From Sipunculus nudus (taxonomy: Eukaryota > Annelida > Sipuncula > Golfingiida > Sipunculidae), in assembly GCA_026874595.1 (NCBI GenBank), contig CM049314.1:16858729-16922728 (forward strand): DNA of 64,000 nt, read 5' to 3'. Numbering within the stretch: the first letter of the stretch is position 1; every line of letters starts with the position of its first letter. This document shows positions 23,861-34,400 of this stretch, one piece after another. The translations under genes were made by a program, and so were the position numbers. The notes beneath the pieces were generated by a model. That model was given only the letters and a program-made list of their open reading frames with translations, was not told the DNA's origin and did not search any database.

Positions 23861-24642
23861 TTTATCAAATATATATCTTTTTGCTACTGGTTACTGCATC
23901 ACTGATTTATCGGCTCATCATTTTAAATGTCTTGCTGCAAGTTACTTTATATACACCACCTATTTTCAGAAATATATACTGATCTGGTGTACCATCTTAA
24001 GTTTTGAATTTTTTTCGAAAGGTTATTACAGTTTAATATATTTAGCCATAAAATACGAATTTTATTCTAGAGATATATGTGACGGCATCCCGGTTACAAA
24101 TATCTGTCACATCCCATATCTAAAGCCAATTATCAGATTATAAACTTCAGATTTAAAGGGGTGAACCATATGATCCTGCATTTTCTTAGAATATTTCAAT
24201 ATATGATTAATGCTTTCTGATGCAAAAACATCTGCTGTAACTTCGGCATCAGGGACCGTGATGTCAAAGTTCAGAATCAGCAAAGTTATATTTGATATTA
24301 AACTGGATATTCTTAGCTTTGTTGGTTGGACAAACAGGTAGAAAGATCGTCAGGTTGTCAGGTTCTACGCTCTGAACACAGAGCGTGACCTCGCAGAGGC
24401 ATTCTGCTCACAAGCTTGGGAAAATAGAAGGATTTTTCAGGTTTGGCAAGATGCCAAACACCTAGCAATCTAACACTGGGTAAGGTATAATTTGTTTGGC
24501 CCAGCGTGTAATCAACGATGGCTGCCTCTATGGGTAGCTCCACGTACGGCACTGCAGGTGATACAAAAACTGAATATTTTACCTGAGGCCGCATCCAATT
24601 CCATATTAAATCTGATGCCATAAAAACTTTTGTAACAGAAAC
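23861..24642. other. Spacer between duplication copies 1 and 2
   Basis: Nothing is recognised. A minus-strand ATG frame (24358-24621, 87 codons) has no family resemblance and no splice context. Confidence 0.45.
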
Positions 24643-25185
24643 CGAGGCGTGAGCTGGAGACAGAAGGGAGTGACTTGAGGACAGAGAGGCGTGAGCTTGG
24701 GACAGAGAGGCGTGAACTGGGGACAGAGAGGCGTACTAGTAGTCAACAGTATCATCTTATTGAATCATGGATTAAAGAATGCAACTTTAAAAGAATGATT
24801 TCTTTGGTTTATGATGCGTTCCATGTGCAGTTAAAAACAGTGAAAGTTATAGGAACACCTAATAAACCTTTCTCACAAGTTTATGACACATATAAAACAA
24901 TTTTATCGGACGGGGGATGGGGGTGTCCAGCAAGACAACAAATTTATCGGACCCCCTTAAGGATTTAACTGGGAACCACATTTCTGTGTTCTAAAAACAG
25001 TATATGTTTGAAAACGGTGATATAAAACACGGCTTTGTACACGTTTTACTATCATTAATGTCTAAATTTATGAAGGGTCATTTACTTGGGAAATATCTAG
25101 ATTACCCGACCATTCTCTTAGTCTGCGACGGATAATTTTTTTTTGCATGGGTCCTGCAGTAACACCGTCTGCTAAGACCCTGTGA

Positions 25186-25372
25186 AAATAATCACCTGTT
25201 ATAAATAATCACCGGTCTAAAATAATCACCGGTCTAAAATAATCACCGGTCTAAAATAATCACCGGTCAATAATAATCACCGATTAGAAATAATCCCTGG
25301 TCAAAAATAATCCCTGGTCAAAAATAATCACCGGTCAAAAATAATCACCGGTCAAAAATAATCACTCTCTAG
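25186..25372. repeat. Minisatellite, 17 bp unit, about 11 copies
   Basis: Same unit as 21428-22736 (AAAATAATCACCGGTCT and variants), at the equivalent place in duplication copy 2. Confidence 0.95.
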
Positions 25373-26282
25373 AATAATCGGCCACGATTACCAAAGTTTG
25401 CCGGGTTACCCTTTTAAATGCAGTCTTGTGTTCCGACAATAATGACGGTGAAATTGCAAGAATAAACGAATCGATTGTCTGGCTGCCAACACATAACGGG
25501 CCAATTAAACTTCCTGCAAAATCTTCGCCATCGGTCACCATAGCTACCAAAAGGCAATTTCACCAACACTGTGATTAAACCTGAAAGCTAAAAGATTGCT
25601 TTAAATTATCAGATTACGTAACATTATTAGCATTCACAGTTTCCATATCTTTTTGAAACGGGCACGTGACCCAGTCATGCTTGGAACTCTTATGTCGCTG
25701 GGGAATATCCCAGAATTCCCTCAATGACCAACTTTTTTTACCACAGTCAACATGATTATATTAAAGTAAGTGCATCGTGTGACTGAAATACGTCATTATA
25801 AACGTGTGTGTGTTCAAGATATAACAGAAATGTCACAACAAAGGTTTTCTTTTTTTATTGTCAAATTTTCCATAGCATACATAACCAAACACTGAGAGCA
25901 TTATGAAACATTAACAAAGTGAAAGCAATGAAATTATCACCCCCTGTATTCGTGAATTTATGATCCATTCGTTCATGCTATATTATAAAATAACGAAAAG
26001 CGTCACTGCCTAATCCGCTGTTTTCTTGCTATGATCACGTGATGGGTTTTATGACTGTGGTTAATTAACTCCAGTCTATACACGGCACTAACCTTTACCT
26101 GGTTAATCATTTATAAAATTACCCAGCTGCTCTGACTATTTAGCTGGGATCACGAACGACGGCAATTAAACTCACAAAACACAACAGAACTCACATATGT
26201 GGATGTTTTCTGTCGCTCTTATAAATTTTCTTTGGTTTATCTAATCTCACCATAAATAAATTCTACTTTTAAACATTACGAC

Positions 26283-26287
<5 letters not shown>

Positions 26288-26335
<48 letters not shown>
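26288..26335. repeat. (TA)n microsatellite, left of foldback element
   Basis: TA run ending in GATAGA. It resumes on the far side of the foldback element at about 26648-26697, so the element sits inside one TA tract. Confidence 0.95.
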
Positions 26336-26336
<1 letters not shown>

Positions 26337-26340
26337 TAGA

Positions 26341-26643
26341 TATATGTCGAGGCCCAGATTAGAATCTGGCCCAATTTAAAACTGGGCCAGCCTAGATCAA
26401 AATTTTGATTTGGACCGGCCCAGATAAAAATTCTAATCTGGGCCAGACCAGTTTTTACTAGTTTATACCCAGTTTCAAATCAGTCCAGTCCAGACCAGAT
26501 TTAAATCCTGAAGGCCTCACTGGGCTGGCCCAGTTTTAAACTGGTCTGGCCCAGATTAGAATTTTGATCTGGGCCGGTCCAAATCAAAATTTTGATCTGG
26601 GCTGGCCCAGTTTTAAATTGGGCCAGATTCTAATCTGGGCCTC

Positions 26644-26650
<7 letters not shown>
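26341..26650. mobile_element. Palindromic foldback element, about 310 bp
   Basis: The left arm (26341-26459) and right arm (about 26532-26650) are reverse complements over about 118 bp with only a handful of mismatches, around a centre of about 72 bp. Each arm is itself a chain of smaller near-palindromes, such as GGCCCAGATTAGAATCTGGC, GGCCCAATTTAAAACTGGGC and GATCAAAATTTTGATCTGGG. The ends read TGTCGAGGCCCAG. It has no coding capacity. It lies inside the TA run that separates the unique part of duplication copy 2 from its SINE, a position that is uninterrupted in copy 1. A non-autonomous foldback-type transposon is the simplest reading. Microsatellite-associated rearrangement is the alternative. 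Confidence 0.85.
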
Positions 26651-26710
<60 letters not shown>

Positions 26711-26737
26711 ATAAATACATATATATACATATATAGC

Positions 26738-26880
26738 GGACCGAACTTTCTCGCTAGTTAAGCTTGCTTTTCTAGTGAAGTGGTTTGAACGCAGGACGTG
26801 CGCTACCAAAAGTTGGTCCGAATCCAGGATCGGCCCAATATTTTCCACTGAGCAATATGTTTATGTAGCAATATATAGAA
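26738..26880 (+). mobile_element. tRNA-derived SINE, family A, copy in duplication 2
   Basis: This is the counterpart of 23655-23812, with A box TAGTGAAGTGGTTTGAACGC and B box GGTCCGAATCC. It shares position and flanks with the copy 1 SINE, so the insertion predates the duplication. Its B box carries a T to C change at a conserved place. Confidence 0.78.
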
Positions 26881-27009
26881 TGTAAGAAATTATAGAAAAT
26901 AAAGTTATTTTTGGGGAAATAAAGAAATTCAACAAAGATAAATGTACAAGACAGTTAAAAGTTACACAAGCAGAATGTAACACATATTTATGTGGTATAT
27001 GCACACCTT

Positions 27010-27700
27010 ACCTATTACAGATCGAACAAAAGATCCAAGAGGAAGAAACAAAACTGGTTGAAGTACATTATGTAATTCTTTCAATGCAAAGTCGAAAAAC
27101 CCTAGAAAAGGATGTCTTACCCAAGGAGTCTCATGTAATTTTTTTTTCTTTGGTCGGAGAAGACCTATATAAGAGTATTCAAAATAGCTACATAACAGGA
27201 AGGCTTTCAACAAGCCAAAATCAAGCGGTTGATTGAAAAATCGGAAAAGGAAACCAGATATCTAAAGGGCTGGCGGCCCATAATCCAGTCACTTAAATGT
27301 TTTATTAAACGTATTTATAAATAAAAGCAAATGTCTTCATAAAAATTAAACTTAACTAAATCGGAAGCGTCATGGATTGGATCATATACCCCCAGAGATA
27401 AATAGTTGAAGGAATTAAAATAGAAAGACCTTAATGATGAAACTTTTAAAATATTCGGTATATACTTCACATACAATAAAACTTTGCACGAGATGTTAAA
27501 TTATGGAAAAATTGAAAATAACTTAAACAGTTTTGAATATATGGAAACAAGGAACACTTACTATATATGGAAGAAAGGAAATTATTATTACATAATCTGT
27601 TATAAATATGTTATATTTCAGTAATATAATAGATATTCAAGAGAAACTTATACCAAAATTTAAGCAGTTATTAACAAGTTCCTCCGGGGATTTGATTACA
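27010..27700 (+). pseudogene. Degenerate L1-like non-LTR reverse transcriptase fragment
   Basis: Broken plus-strand frames carry ordered pieces typical of L1/Tx1-type elements. First is a segment containing GREDLYKSIQNSYITGRLST and SQNQAV. TRYLKGWRPI follows (about 27253-27282), matching the start of the reverse transcriptase fingers. Next come KSEASWIGS (27358-27384), FGIYFTYN (27454-27477) and LNIWKQGTLTIYGR (about 27533-27573), which belong to the region after the catalytic core. Only about 75 bp separate WRPI from KSEASW, so the palm with its catalytic Asp-Asp motif has been deleted. There are several stops and at least two frame changes, so it cannot encode an active enzyme. The family assignment rests on remembered consensus motifs. 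Confidence 0.7.
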
Positions 27701-29165
27701 TCCATTATGGCCTGGCAATGGACTAGGATCATACAGTTTCGTTGTATGCTTTAGCAACCATGCACCTGGCACGCCCCGCATTAAGTCTGCGAAGAAGACA
27801 TAAAATCATCTCGGGAGAGATATACTGGTTTGTCTTTCAGCACGGTGTCGGATGTTCCACGTATATAACATTGGCTACGTGACCAAGGGTTGCTGAGAAA
27901 TCTTGTTATATTAAACATTTGTTCACAACTTCAGTTACGCTATCAGCAAATATTGGGACATCTGGAATATAAAGGCATTGTTGCTCGCAGGAAGCTAAAT
28001 CACAAGCTGCAAAATATCCACCACCGGTAACCATAGCTACCAAGAGACAATTTTATCAAAAATGAGTGTAATTCAGAAGGCTAAAAGGTGGCATTTAATT
28101 ATTAGATTATGTTACTTTAAAAGCACTCACAATTTCCAAATATTCGGGAAATTCCCTGAATGACGAAATTTCAAATACAGTCAACAAGGATATAACAATA
28201 GTTTAAAGACGTGGGTGAATCATATGATTGCATTACGACATTAGAGACGTGTCTGTGTGTTCAAGATATTACAGAAATATCACAACAAAGATTTTCTTCT
28301 TTATTACTTAATTATCCATAGGATACATAATCAAACACTGAGAGAATATTGAAACATGACCGAAGCAAAAGCAAATAAAATATCACCAACTGCACATGTA
28401 TTCATGAATTCATGATCCATTTTTTCCTACTATAACATAAAAACTGCGTCACTGCCTCATCTCGCTGCTTTTTTGCTATTGTCGCGTGATCGGTTTTACG
28501 ACTGTGGTTAATCACCTACAGTTTATACACGACACTAACCTTTATCTGGTGGCTGTTTTGACGATATAGCTGGGAACACATACAACGGCAATAAAACTCC
28601 TAGAACACAATAGAAGTCACATATGTGGATGTTTTCTTCTGTCATTCTTATAAATTTCTCTGGTATATCTTAAAGTATAGGCTCCCCATAAATAAATTCT
28701 ACTTTTTTATTTTATTATGATATTATGATTATATATAGCATGTTTGTCATTGGACTTTGTCCTCGTTTAGATCAATTGTACGTAAATCCATTCGTAGACA
28801 GAGACTGGTTCGCTGGACAGTTGTTCAGGTTCTTGCTGGAGGAGGTTCCTCCAGGGTCTTGATTATATTCAATACACTGATCTGAGCCTGACTGTGGTCT
28901 GGGATCTGCGTCGTACATGTTAGCTGTATGCTTAGTAACCTTTCACCTGGCACGCCCCGCATTGTGCCTGTGAAGCCGACATTAAAGCATCTTTGGGAGG
29001 TATATTTACCGGTCTTTCAGCACGGTGTTGGATGTTCCACGTACATTACATCGGTTATATCAAACATTTGTTCACAGATTCAGTTACGCTATTAGCGGAG
29101 CATAAATGGTATACACAGCAAACAAAGGGACATCTGGAATATAAAGGCTTTGGGGCTCCAAGAAA
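27700..29165 (+). repeat. Second duplicated block (two copies, about 0.3 kb each)
   Basis: The segments at about 27700-27985 and 28860-29165 align through CACCTGGCACGCCCCGCATT, TCTTTCAGCACGGTGT, GGATGTTCCACGTA, AACATTTGTTCACA and GGGACATCTGGAATATAAAG. Copy 3 of the module lies between them, so a unit of about 1.1-1.2 kb was tandemly duplicated and then diverged. Confidence 0.8.
27985..28740 (+). repeat. Local segmental duplication, copy 3 (partial, most diverged)
   Basis: This aligns with 22860-23612 and 25510-26285 through ACCATAGCTACCAAGAGACA, TCACAACAAAGRTTTTCTTC, TTATCCATAGGATACATAA and ATAAATAAATTCTACTTTTT. It has neither the 17 bp array nor the SINE, and only a trace of the TA run. More substitutions and deletions separate it from copies 1 and 2 than separate those two from each other. 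Confidence 0.85.
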
Positions 29166-30280
29166 GCCAATTCTCTCCATCGCTTTGATGAAAATATGTT
29201 ACCTAGATCTTATTTTAACAAATTTGGTGGTCCCATCTTTTTTGGACCTGGCCAAACAGCGAAACCCGTCCTGACAGAATACAAGTGGAATACCATTGAG
29301 CATGGACCAATGGGCAGAAGGAAAAAGAAAATTCCCCACACGCCAAAAATAAAGATCTAAAAATCTTTCTTTGCTTTGTTTACAAGATCTGGAGAAATGT
29401 TTATAGCCCGTTAAATTGGCACCAAGAGGCTGGTGAAGACTATCCTCGGGCATTAGTTCTAAATAATTTTCTACATTAATCTATCATTTTAATGGTCGGA
29501 GTGTATGAGGGAACTGACTGTCCACATAAACTGATTTACACCTCACATTTTTAGACAGTATTGTTAGGGGGAACTTCTTAGACTGGTTCCTGTTCTCAGC
29601 TTTTGTGCTGGGCCAGAGACCTGCACATCCTTTCGGGCAGCCTAGATCTTTAATTCTAAACTGACTGCTGCTGTGTTTGTTCTGTTTAAGCCTTATACTC
29701 CTTACAAATTCACCCTTAAGATCTGGATCAATCATCCTAAAATATAAAACACGATCTCACGCTGTGTACATGTGACCGTTTAATAACAATAAGCTCAGAC
29801 CTTCTCAACCATTGAAAGCTATATCGCAGCCCATGAGAACTAATTTACAGGTGCCATATACTTGTCACACGTACTTATCAAAGTTATACACGTTTGACTT
29901 TTAGGCATGATAATAAAATTATGTTTAATTGGTCAGAATCGTCATACAGTGGTCAAATTTAACATATGATATCAAACATTTTATATATTGAATTGACTTA
30001 TGTGGAATCAACTGAATAGCAAATGTGAGAAGTTAGAATACACACTACTCTTGTTATATAATGTTGTTAGACATCCTCCCTCTTCACCCAAGTAAATTGA
30101 TCATTGTATATGAGAGTATCACAGAGTATCACATTGTTTATAATATGCCTTAATATATTGTTCTTATTGGTGAGTTAAATATTGGCTTTTACAGGGTTAG
30201 TCCACTGAAAATTTCCTTATGAATTTTGAATCCCTCTAGGGTTTTTGTACCGACGAAACTGAATCCTAACCCGTCAACTA
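29166..30280. other. Non-coding stretch with one weak exon candidate
   Basis: Nothing is recognised apart from the minus-strand candidate at 29484-29738. Confidence 0.4.
29484..29738 (-). CDS. Weak candidate terminal exon, unidentified
   Basis: Minus-strand frame of 83 codons that starts just after a plausible acceptor (TTTTATATTTTAG) and ends at a stop. The product is Lys/Arg/Ser-rich and non-repetitive, including KGEFVRSIRLKQNKHSSSQ and KDLGCPKGCAGLWPS. A possible internal donor (GAGGTGTAAAT) lies near its 3' end. No family is recognised. It could be part of a decayed mobile element, since it lies between duplicated blocks and MITEs. Confidence 0.2.
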   Translation of the reverse strand, partial: RMIDPDLKGEFVRSIRLKQNKHSSSQFRIKDLGCPKGCAGLWPSTKAENRNQSKKFPLTILSKNVRCKSVYVDSQFPHTLRPLK

Positions 30281-30623
30281 CTAAGGCCAAAATGAAAAAA
30301 AGTATGGTTCTCAGGCACTTTTTCTCAGAAATCAATGCGGGCGGGCGTTTTTTTTTTTTTATTTTTTTTGTATGTTTCCATCAAAATGTCAAACGATTAA
30401 AGAAAAGCATAATAATAACAAATTTATTTTGCTAAACAAGCAAAAGCACTAGAAAACAAAGGAATTTGTATGGTTTTATATTCTTGAAAGAAATTTCCGA
30501 GCGGCTGCAGCTCAAAATTGGTAAGTTTCTTTTGAAAATCAAAATAAAAATTTTTGATGCGGGGTTTTAAAATTGATGCGGGCGGTGCCTGATAACCATA
30601 CCTTTTATTTTTTTTGGCCTAAG
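30281..30623. mobile_element. MITE of 343 bp with about 36 bp inverted ends
   Basis: The left end CTAAGGCCAAAATGAAAAAA followed by GTATGGTTCTCAGGCAC (30281-30318) is matched in inverse orientation at the right end (30585-30623, GTGCCTGATAACCATACC, an A/T run, GGCCTAAG). Inside, ATCAATGCGGGCGGGCG near the left and ATTGATGCGGGCGG near the right are partly repeated. There is no coding capacity. No clear target duplication was seen, so the superfamily is left open. Confidence 0.65.
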
Positions 30624-31080
30624 GGTTTACATTTTCTCGAGTTTTTTAGTAACACAGTCTCCCTAGCGTTATCTTAAAAACCTTAACTGGTCTTATTCTG
30701 ATCTTACAATTATACATAAACTGATATAATCTAACAAAATTTAAAAAAAATCATAGTATCTAGAGACTTCAGAATATTCGAATGTACACATTTTTACGAA
30801 GAATATCTCAAATCTCCTATACGGTCAAGCAAATTTATGCAAACATGTATGGTTTGACTATGAGGAATCTACGTATGTAAGATTGTGCTACGAACAGGCA
30901 CCAAGCCGCAAAGTCCATGTAAAAAAAAAGAGAAATTATCCCGAGGTCCTTACAATATGATGTATGTGACATTTAGACACGATTTCTTGCATCAACTGCC
31001 GTACTAATGATCAACAACACTCGGAAACAGAAGCGATTTTTTTAGGGTTTCAAACCAGTTATTTGCGGTATTAACCCCCT
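30624..31080. other. Non-coding stretch between two MITEs
   Basis: No features are recognised. Confidence 0.45.
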
Positions 31081-31172
31081 TTTCCGGAACTTGGGACCAT
31101 TTTTTTTCAGGTTTTGTCATTAGTCCTCCTGGGTTGGACCCCTCTTTTTTCTAAACCCTGGATCCGCTCCTG
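31081..31172 (-). mobile_element. Truncated G-run MITE, family 1
   Basis: On the minus strand it starts CAGGAGCGGATCCAGGGTTT, then has GGGGTCCAACCCAGGAGGAC and a GGTCCC...TTCCGG segment matching the first half of the copy at 62926-63155. The other half is absent. Confidence 0.7.
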
Positions 31173-32047
31173 GGAAAGAATGCAAAGGCATTAAGAACTA
31201 CGTTATCAAACCGCGACTTACGGCGCTATGTAGATACAACCAGAACGAAAAAAAAGATATGAATCAACCAAAATCGAAAGCTTATGTCTAAGAATCTTGG
31301 ACATTCACTAGCGTCTAAGAAAATTACCAGGTTTAACAAATGGGGAAACTTCTAGGACTTCTTCGGGACAGTTGGAAAAAGATTTTCTGTTCAAAAGTTT
31401 ATTCTGTTCATGCTGGTAAAGACTTTCCTCCATAAATACCACTAAACGCCTACCGTTCAGCTACAGTGATGTTTCTTATTGCATTACCATATATATGTCC
31501 GATTCTACAGAAAACCGCTGCTCCTGTTATAACATTATCGTTAACATATTTTTTATCTATCTCTCAATGTTGGATTGTTCGCTCAAGATGGAAATGGAAA
31601 ATAATCCTTCTAATAAACAGGGAATCTTGAGGCAATTCAGCCCTGATAACTATAGACCAATACCAGTTGTAGGTTATTTTCTAAAGGTCATTGATGTCTC
31701 ATTCAATTACCCATCCACGACCGTTCTACATACAATGGTTGCTGACTGGCTCGCTACTAAGAACTAAGTCAAGATCACTGCTGCCTGTTTCCTCGATATA
31801 AAGAATCTTTTGATTGCTTAGATCCCTCTGCTATGCTCGGTAACAATGTCAGTATGGTGTACTTGAGACGGAACATTCCCGGTTTATGTCTTACCTTATG
31901 CTCCCTACACACATAACGATCTTAGGGCCTAATGCTTTCCTTATATAAATTAATAACTGATCTGAATTGGTACCTGTAAATGTTTGTTTTGTTGGTCCCC
32001 AGCTAGTTTTTGTTATCGCTTAACTCGAAGTCATGTCGCATGAATAA
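31173..32047. other. Non-coding stretch
   Basis: A plus-strand frame (31495-31767) includes FSPDNYRPIPVVGYFLKVID, which superficially resembles the NYRPI segment of reverse transcriptases. No further motif follows, so I do not call an element. Confidence 0.4.
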
Positions 32048-32150
32048 TTGGATAACAGTTGTGCACGGCCCGTCGAACGTGACTGGACTGTGATGACCAG
32101 TTATACGTAATAAATACCGGCAAGGCTCGTACTCATTAAGCGCGATGGCT
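32048..32150 (+). repeat. Direct repeat flanking reverse transcriptase remnant (left)
   Basis: It shares TTGGATAACARTTGTGCACG, GTGATGACCAGTTA and GCGCGATGGCT with 33602-33708, in the same orientation and order. It probably represents 3' untranslated or tail sequence of the non-LTR family read on the minus strand. Confidence 0.65.
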
Positions 32151-32237
32151 CTGTCGCTCGACTCGAGGTCATAATGTTGTAGTTGTTACCTTTATTTCCA
32201 CGTTCTAATGAATTCCCAAGAAATAGAAACTTTCAAT

Positions 32238-33600
32238 TCAAACAAGCTTCATATGTTGTGGACATTCTATTGTGTCCTTCGCCTTGAAAATCAGTTTAAT
32301 AGATTCATACAAAAACACAAGTTTTTGTTCATGTGCAAATTCACATACAGGTCTACCTAGCATATGTGAAAACATATCGTCATCCGTGATTTTATTGAAA
32401 TAAGCACTGATTTCAACATTAAAAGTATCAGTTATTAAGTCAAAGAATTCATCTCTGTCTGCAGCGGTGCTGTAACAAACAAGATCGGCGTGACTGTAAA
32501 TTTCCTCTATCATAAATCGACAAAAAGGGCAGAGAATCACAATATATTTAAGACAATCTATTGTTACTGTAATTTTCGCTACATAATTGAATAAACCAAG
32601 AGAATGAGGAACCACCTTCGAGGCTTGCAATAGCAATGACGGATGAAAACATCCGTCATATTATTGTATACTATAAAGTCAGTGTCATTACATCCACGGT
32701 AATAATAATTGGTTTCTTCTTTTTCTACAACCGATTTAATCAAAACTCTTTTCCACAATGTTTTGAGGGTATAAGGCCCTCTTTTAAAAAAGATAAAGCC
32801 TTGTCAAAAAGGCTATATTCTTGGTAACATCAAAATAATATCAAATTTATAACCGGAATGGCAAGAATTCGGGTTTAGTAAAATACAATTCAGGTAACAT
32901 GGGTGAAGAATTAATTGGCATAATCTGTGAAAAAAAGTAATTTACTTTTATAAATGAAAGCACGCACCTGTGGCATACCTAGCATTGATATAACTTTGTC
33001 AGAACGTATTTAGGCGGGAAAATTTTTGATTGATTTTAAACAGAACCTATGCATACGTTCAAGAGCTAAATAATCAATCTCGCACATGTTATGTCACAGT
33101 TCGCACCCGTACATTGCACGTGGGATAACCATACCTTTATACAGGCTGGAGCAAGTAAGAGGATTAAAACCGTTTGGACGAACACCAGCTCCCGCCAGTG
33201 AAAGAAGCGTACCCCTGCCTTTGTTACAGGAATCTTCTGTGCGGTCATCTGGTTTGAAGAGATCATGCAAAATTACACCAAGGTGTGTTTGAGTGCGGAC
33301 AGTCGCTAATGCAGAGTTTCCAAGTTGGAATCTGTAATTATCTTTTCTTTTATTTCTCTTTTCATTACATATCATGATTGATGTTTTATTGGTATTGTAC
33401 AAAACCTCAATTACAACTATATGAGTAACATATATCTAGCATCCGTTGTAGGGCAGTGGGTGATATGGCCAAAAGAGAAATATCATCGGCCTGAGTCGGT
33501 GATCCAACATCTAAGGCTACATATGCACCAAAACCACTCTGTTCTTTATGCAAATCGTTAAAATATAACATATATAGAAAATAATATATGCCGCTATAAT
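32238..33600 (-). pseudogene. Decayed non-LTR retrotransposon ORF (palm to C-terminus)
   Basis: Minus-strand frames together give the C-terminal part of an invertebrate non-LTR reverse transcriptase. The catalytic-site region reads VGSPTQADDISLLAISP, with the Asp-Asp pair. LQRMLDICYSYS follows, then (in another frame) YNTNKTSIMICNEK, RTQTHLGVILHD and SLYKGMVIPRAMYGCEL, and further on LERMHRFCLKSIKNF and SDKVISMLGMPQVRAF. The last 132 codons (32238-32636), with Cys and His residues, form the distal C-terminal region. The upstream fingers and any endonuclease are missing (5' truncation). At least one in-frame stop and several frameshifts are visible, the first near 33405, so it is inactive. Confidence 0.8.
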
Positions 33601-33601
33601 G

Positions 33602-33708
33602 TTTGGATAACAATTGTGCACGGTCCATCAATCATCAATACCTACGACCGTGATGACCAGTTACATTATTAATACGGACAAGGATCTTACTCATCAGGCG
33701 CGATGGCT
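33602..33708 (+). repeat. Direct repeat flanking reverse transcriptase remnant (right)
   Basis: This is the counterpart of 32048-32150. The following bases (to about 33870) include a GGGCGCGGATGACTG...TTCAAATTCC segment that could be a worn tRNA-like B box, but no clear A box partner was found. Confidence 0.6.
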
Positions 33709-34125
33709 TACACCCCAGGACCGTTGTTTACCTGTTTGGCCAATTAGTCACTCCCGATCATGCCTTAATTTCTCACGCCGCCAAAGCATTAAGCTGCCGC
33801 AGCTGCTATAGTTGTCAGAGGGCGCGGATGACTGCTTCAAATTCCAGTCGGGAACTGAGAACTTTGTTGCTGACCAGGAGTGTTCTGGTGTTAACCAAAG
33901 GACTGTTACTGAATTTTAAAAAGAAGATATATTGTGTTGATCTGAAAATGCTCTGAGCCAATCATTTGATGCTTGTATGTGCTCTTATTTCACTGTCTTG
34001 ATTTACCTAATCCTATTTTTGGTGGAAATTAAATATTTTTTTTTACAAAATTTGTCTTGTTCTTTCACGCAAACATTTGTGAGAACTTTTTAATATGGGC
34101 CATATACATGTACAGTTTTTTTTAT
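33709..34125. other. Non-coding stretch
   Basis: No gene or element is recognised, apart from the possible B-box-like remnant near 33820-33850. Confidence 0.4.
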
Positions 34126-34239
34126 TAAAATAAAGGCCTGAAGAAGGTTGAATATAATAAATTTCGGTTGTCTCGAACTCCGGTTGTGTCGAAGTAAATT
34201 CGCCAGTCCCTTCGACTTCGACATAACGAAGTTTTACTG
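34126..34239 (-). mobile_element. Terminal fragment of a Tigger/pogo-like DNA transposon
   Basis: Read on the minus strand from 34239, it starts CAGTAAAACTTCGTTATG and continues with repeated TCGAAGTCGAAGGGAC, ACTTCGACACAACCGG and GAGACAACCGAA words. This pattern is typical of Tc1/mariner-type Tigger ends. TA follows directly outside (TATATATG), as expected for TA target duplication. The opposite end and any transposase are not seen. Confidence 0.5.
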
Positions 34240-34304
34240 TATATATGTTTACTTGCATGTTATATAATACTGTCATGCTATTTGTTTATGTTTGAAATTT
34301 CAAT

Positions 34305-34400
34305 CACTTTCAGGGCCTTGTGGAAGATCGGTGTATTCTAAACAAGCCACCTTGAATAAAGACATAAATAAATAAAAAATAAATAATAAATTAATGAATA
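34305..34400 (+). mobile_element. Probable LINE or SINE 3' tail with AAATAA repeats
   Basis: CTTGTGGAAGATCGGTGTAT is followed by GCCACCTTGAATAAAGACAT and an ATAAATAAATAAA tail. This layout is common at the 3' ends of invertebrate non-LTR elements. No upstream coding part was found in the same orientation, so it would be a strongly 5'-truncated copy. Confidence 0.4.

Larger units (their letters stand above)
24643..26880 (+). repeat. Local segmental duplication, copy 2 (about 2.2 kb)
   Basis: This is the same order of parts as 20493-23860, with far shorter arrays: about four 21 bp units at 24643-24735 and about eleven 17 bp units at 25186-25372. The unique part (25373-26285) aligns along its length with 22737-23612, with scattered substitutions and small indels. 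Two features are private to this copy: an extra GGGTGTCCAGCAAGACAAC segment near 24920-24955, and the foldback element in the TA run. Confidence 0.9.

Noticed and set aside
24358-24621. 87-codon minus-strand ATG frame between duplication copies
   Set aside because: No family resemblance and no support beyond length.
31495-31767. NYRPI-like reverse transcriptase motif on the plus strand
   Set aside because: One short resemblance with no following motif in any frame. The clear reverse transcriptase remnant nearby is on the other strand.
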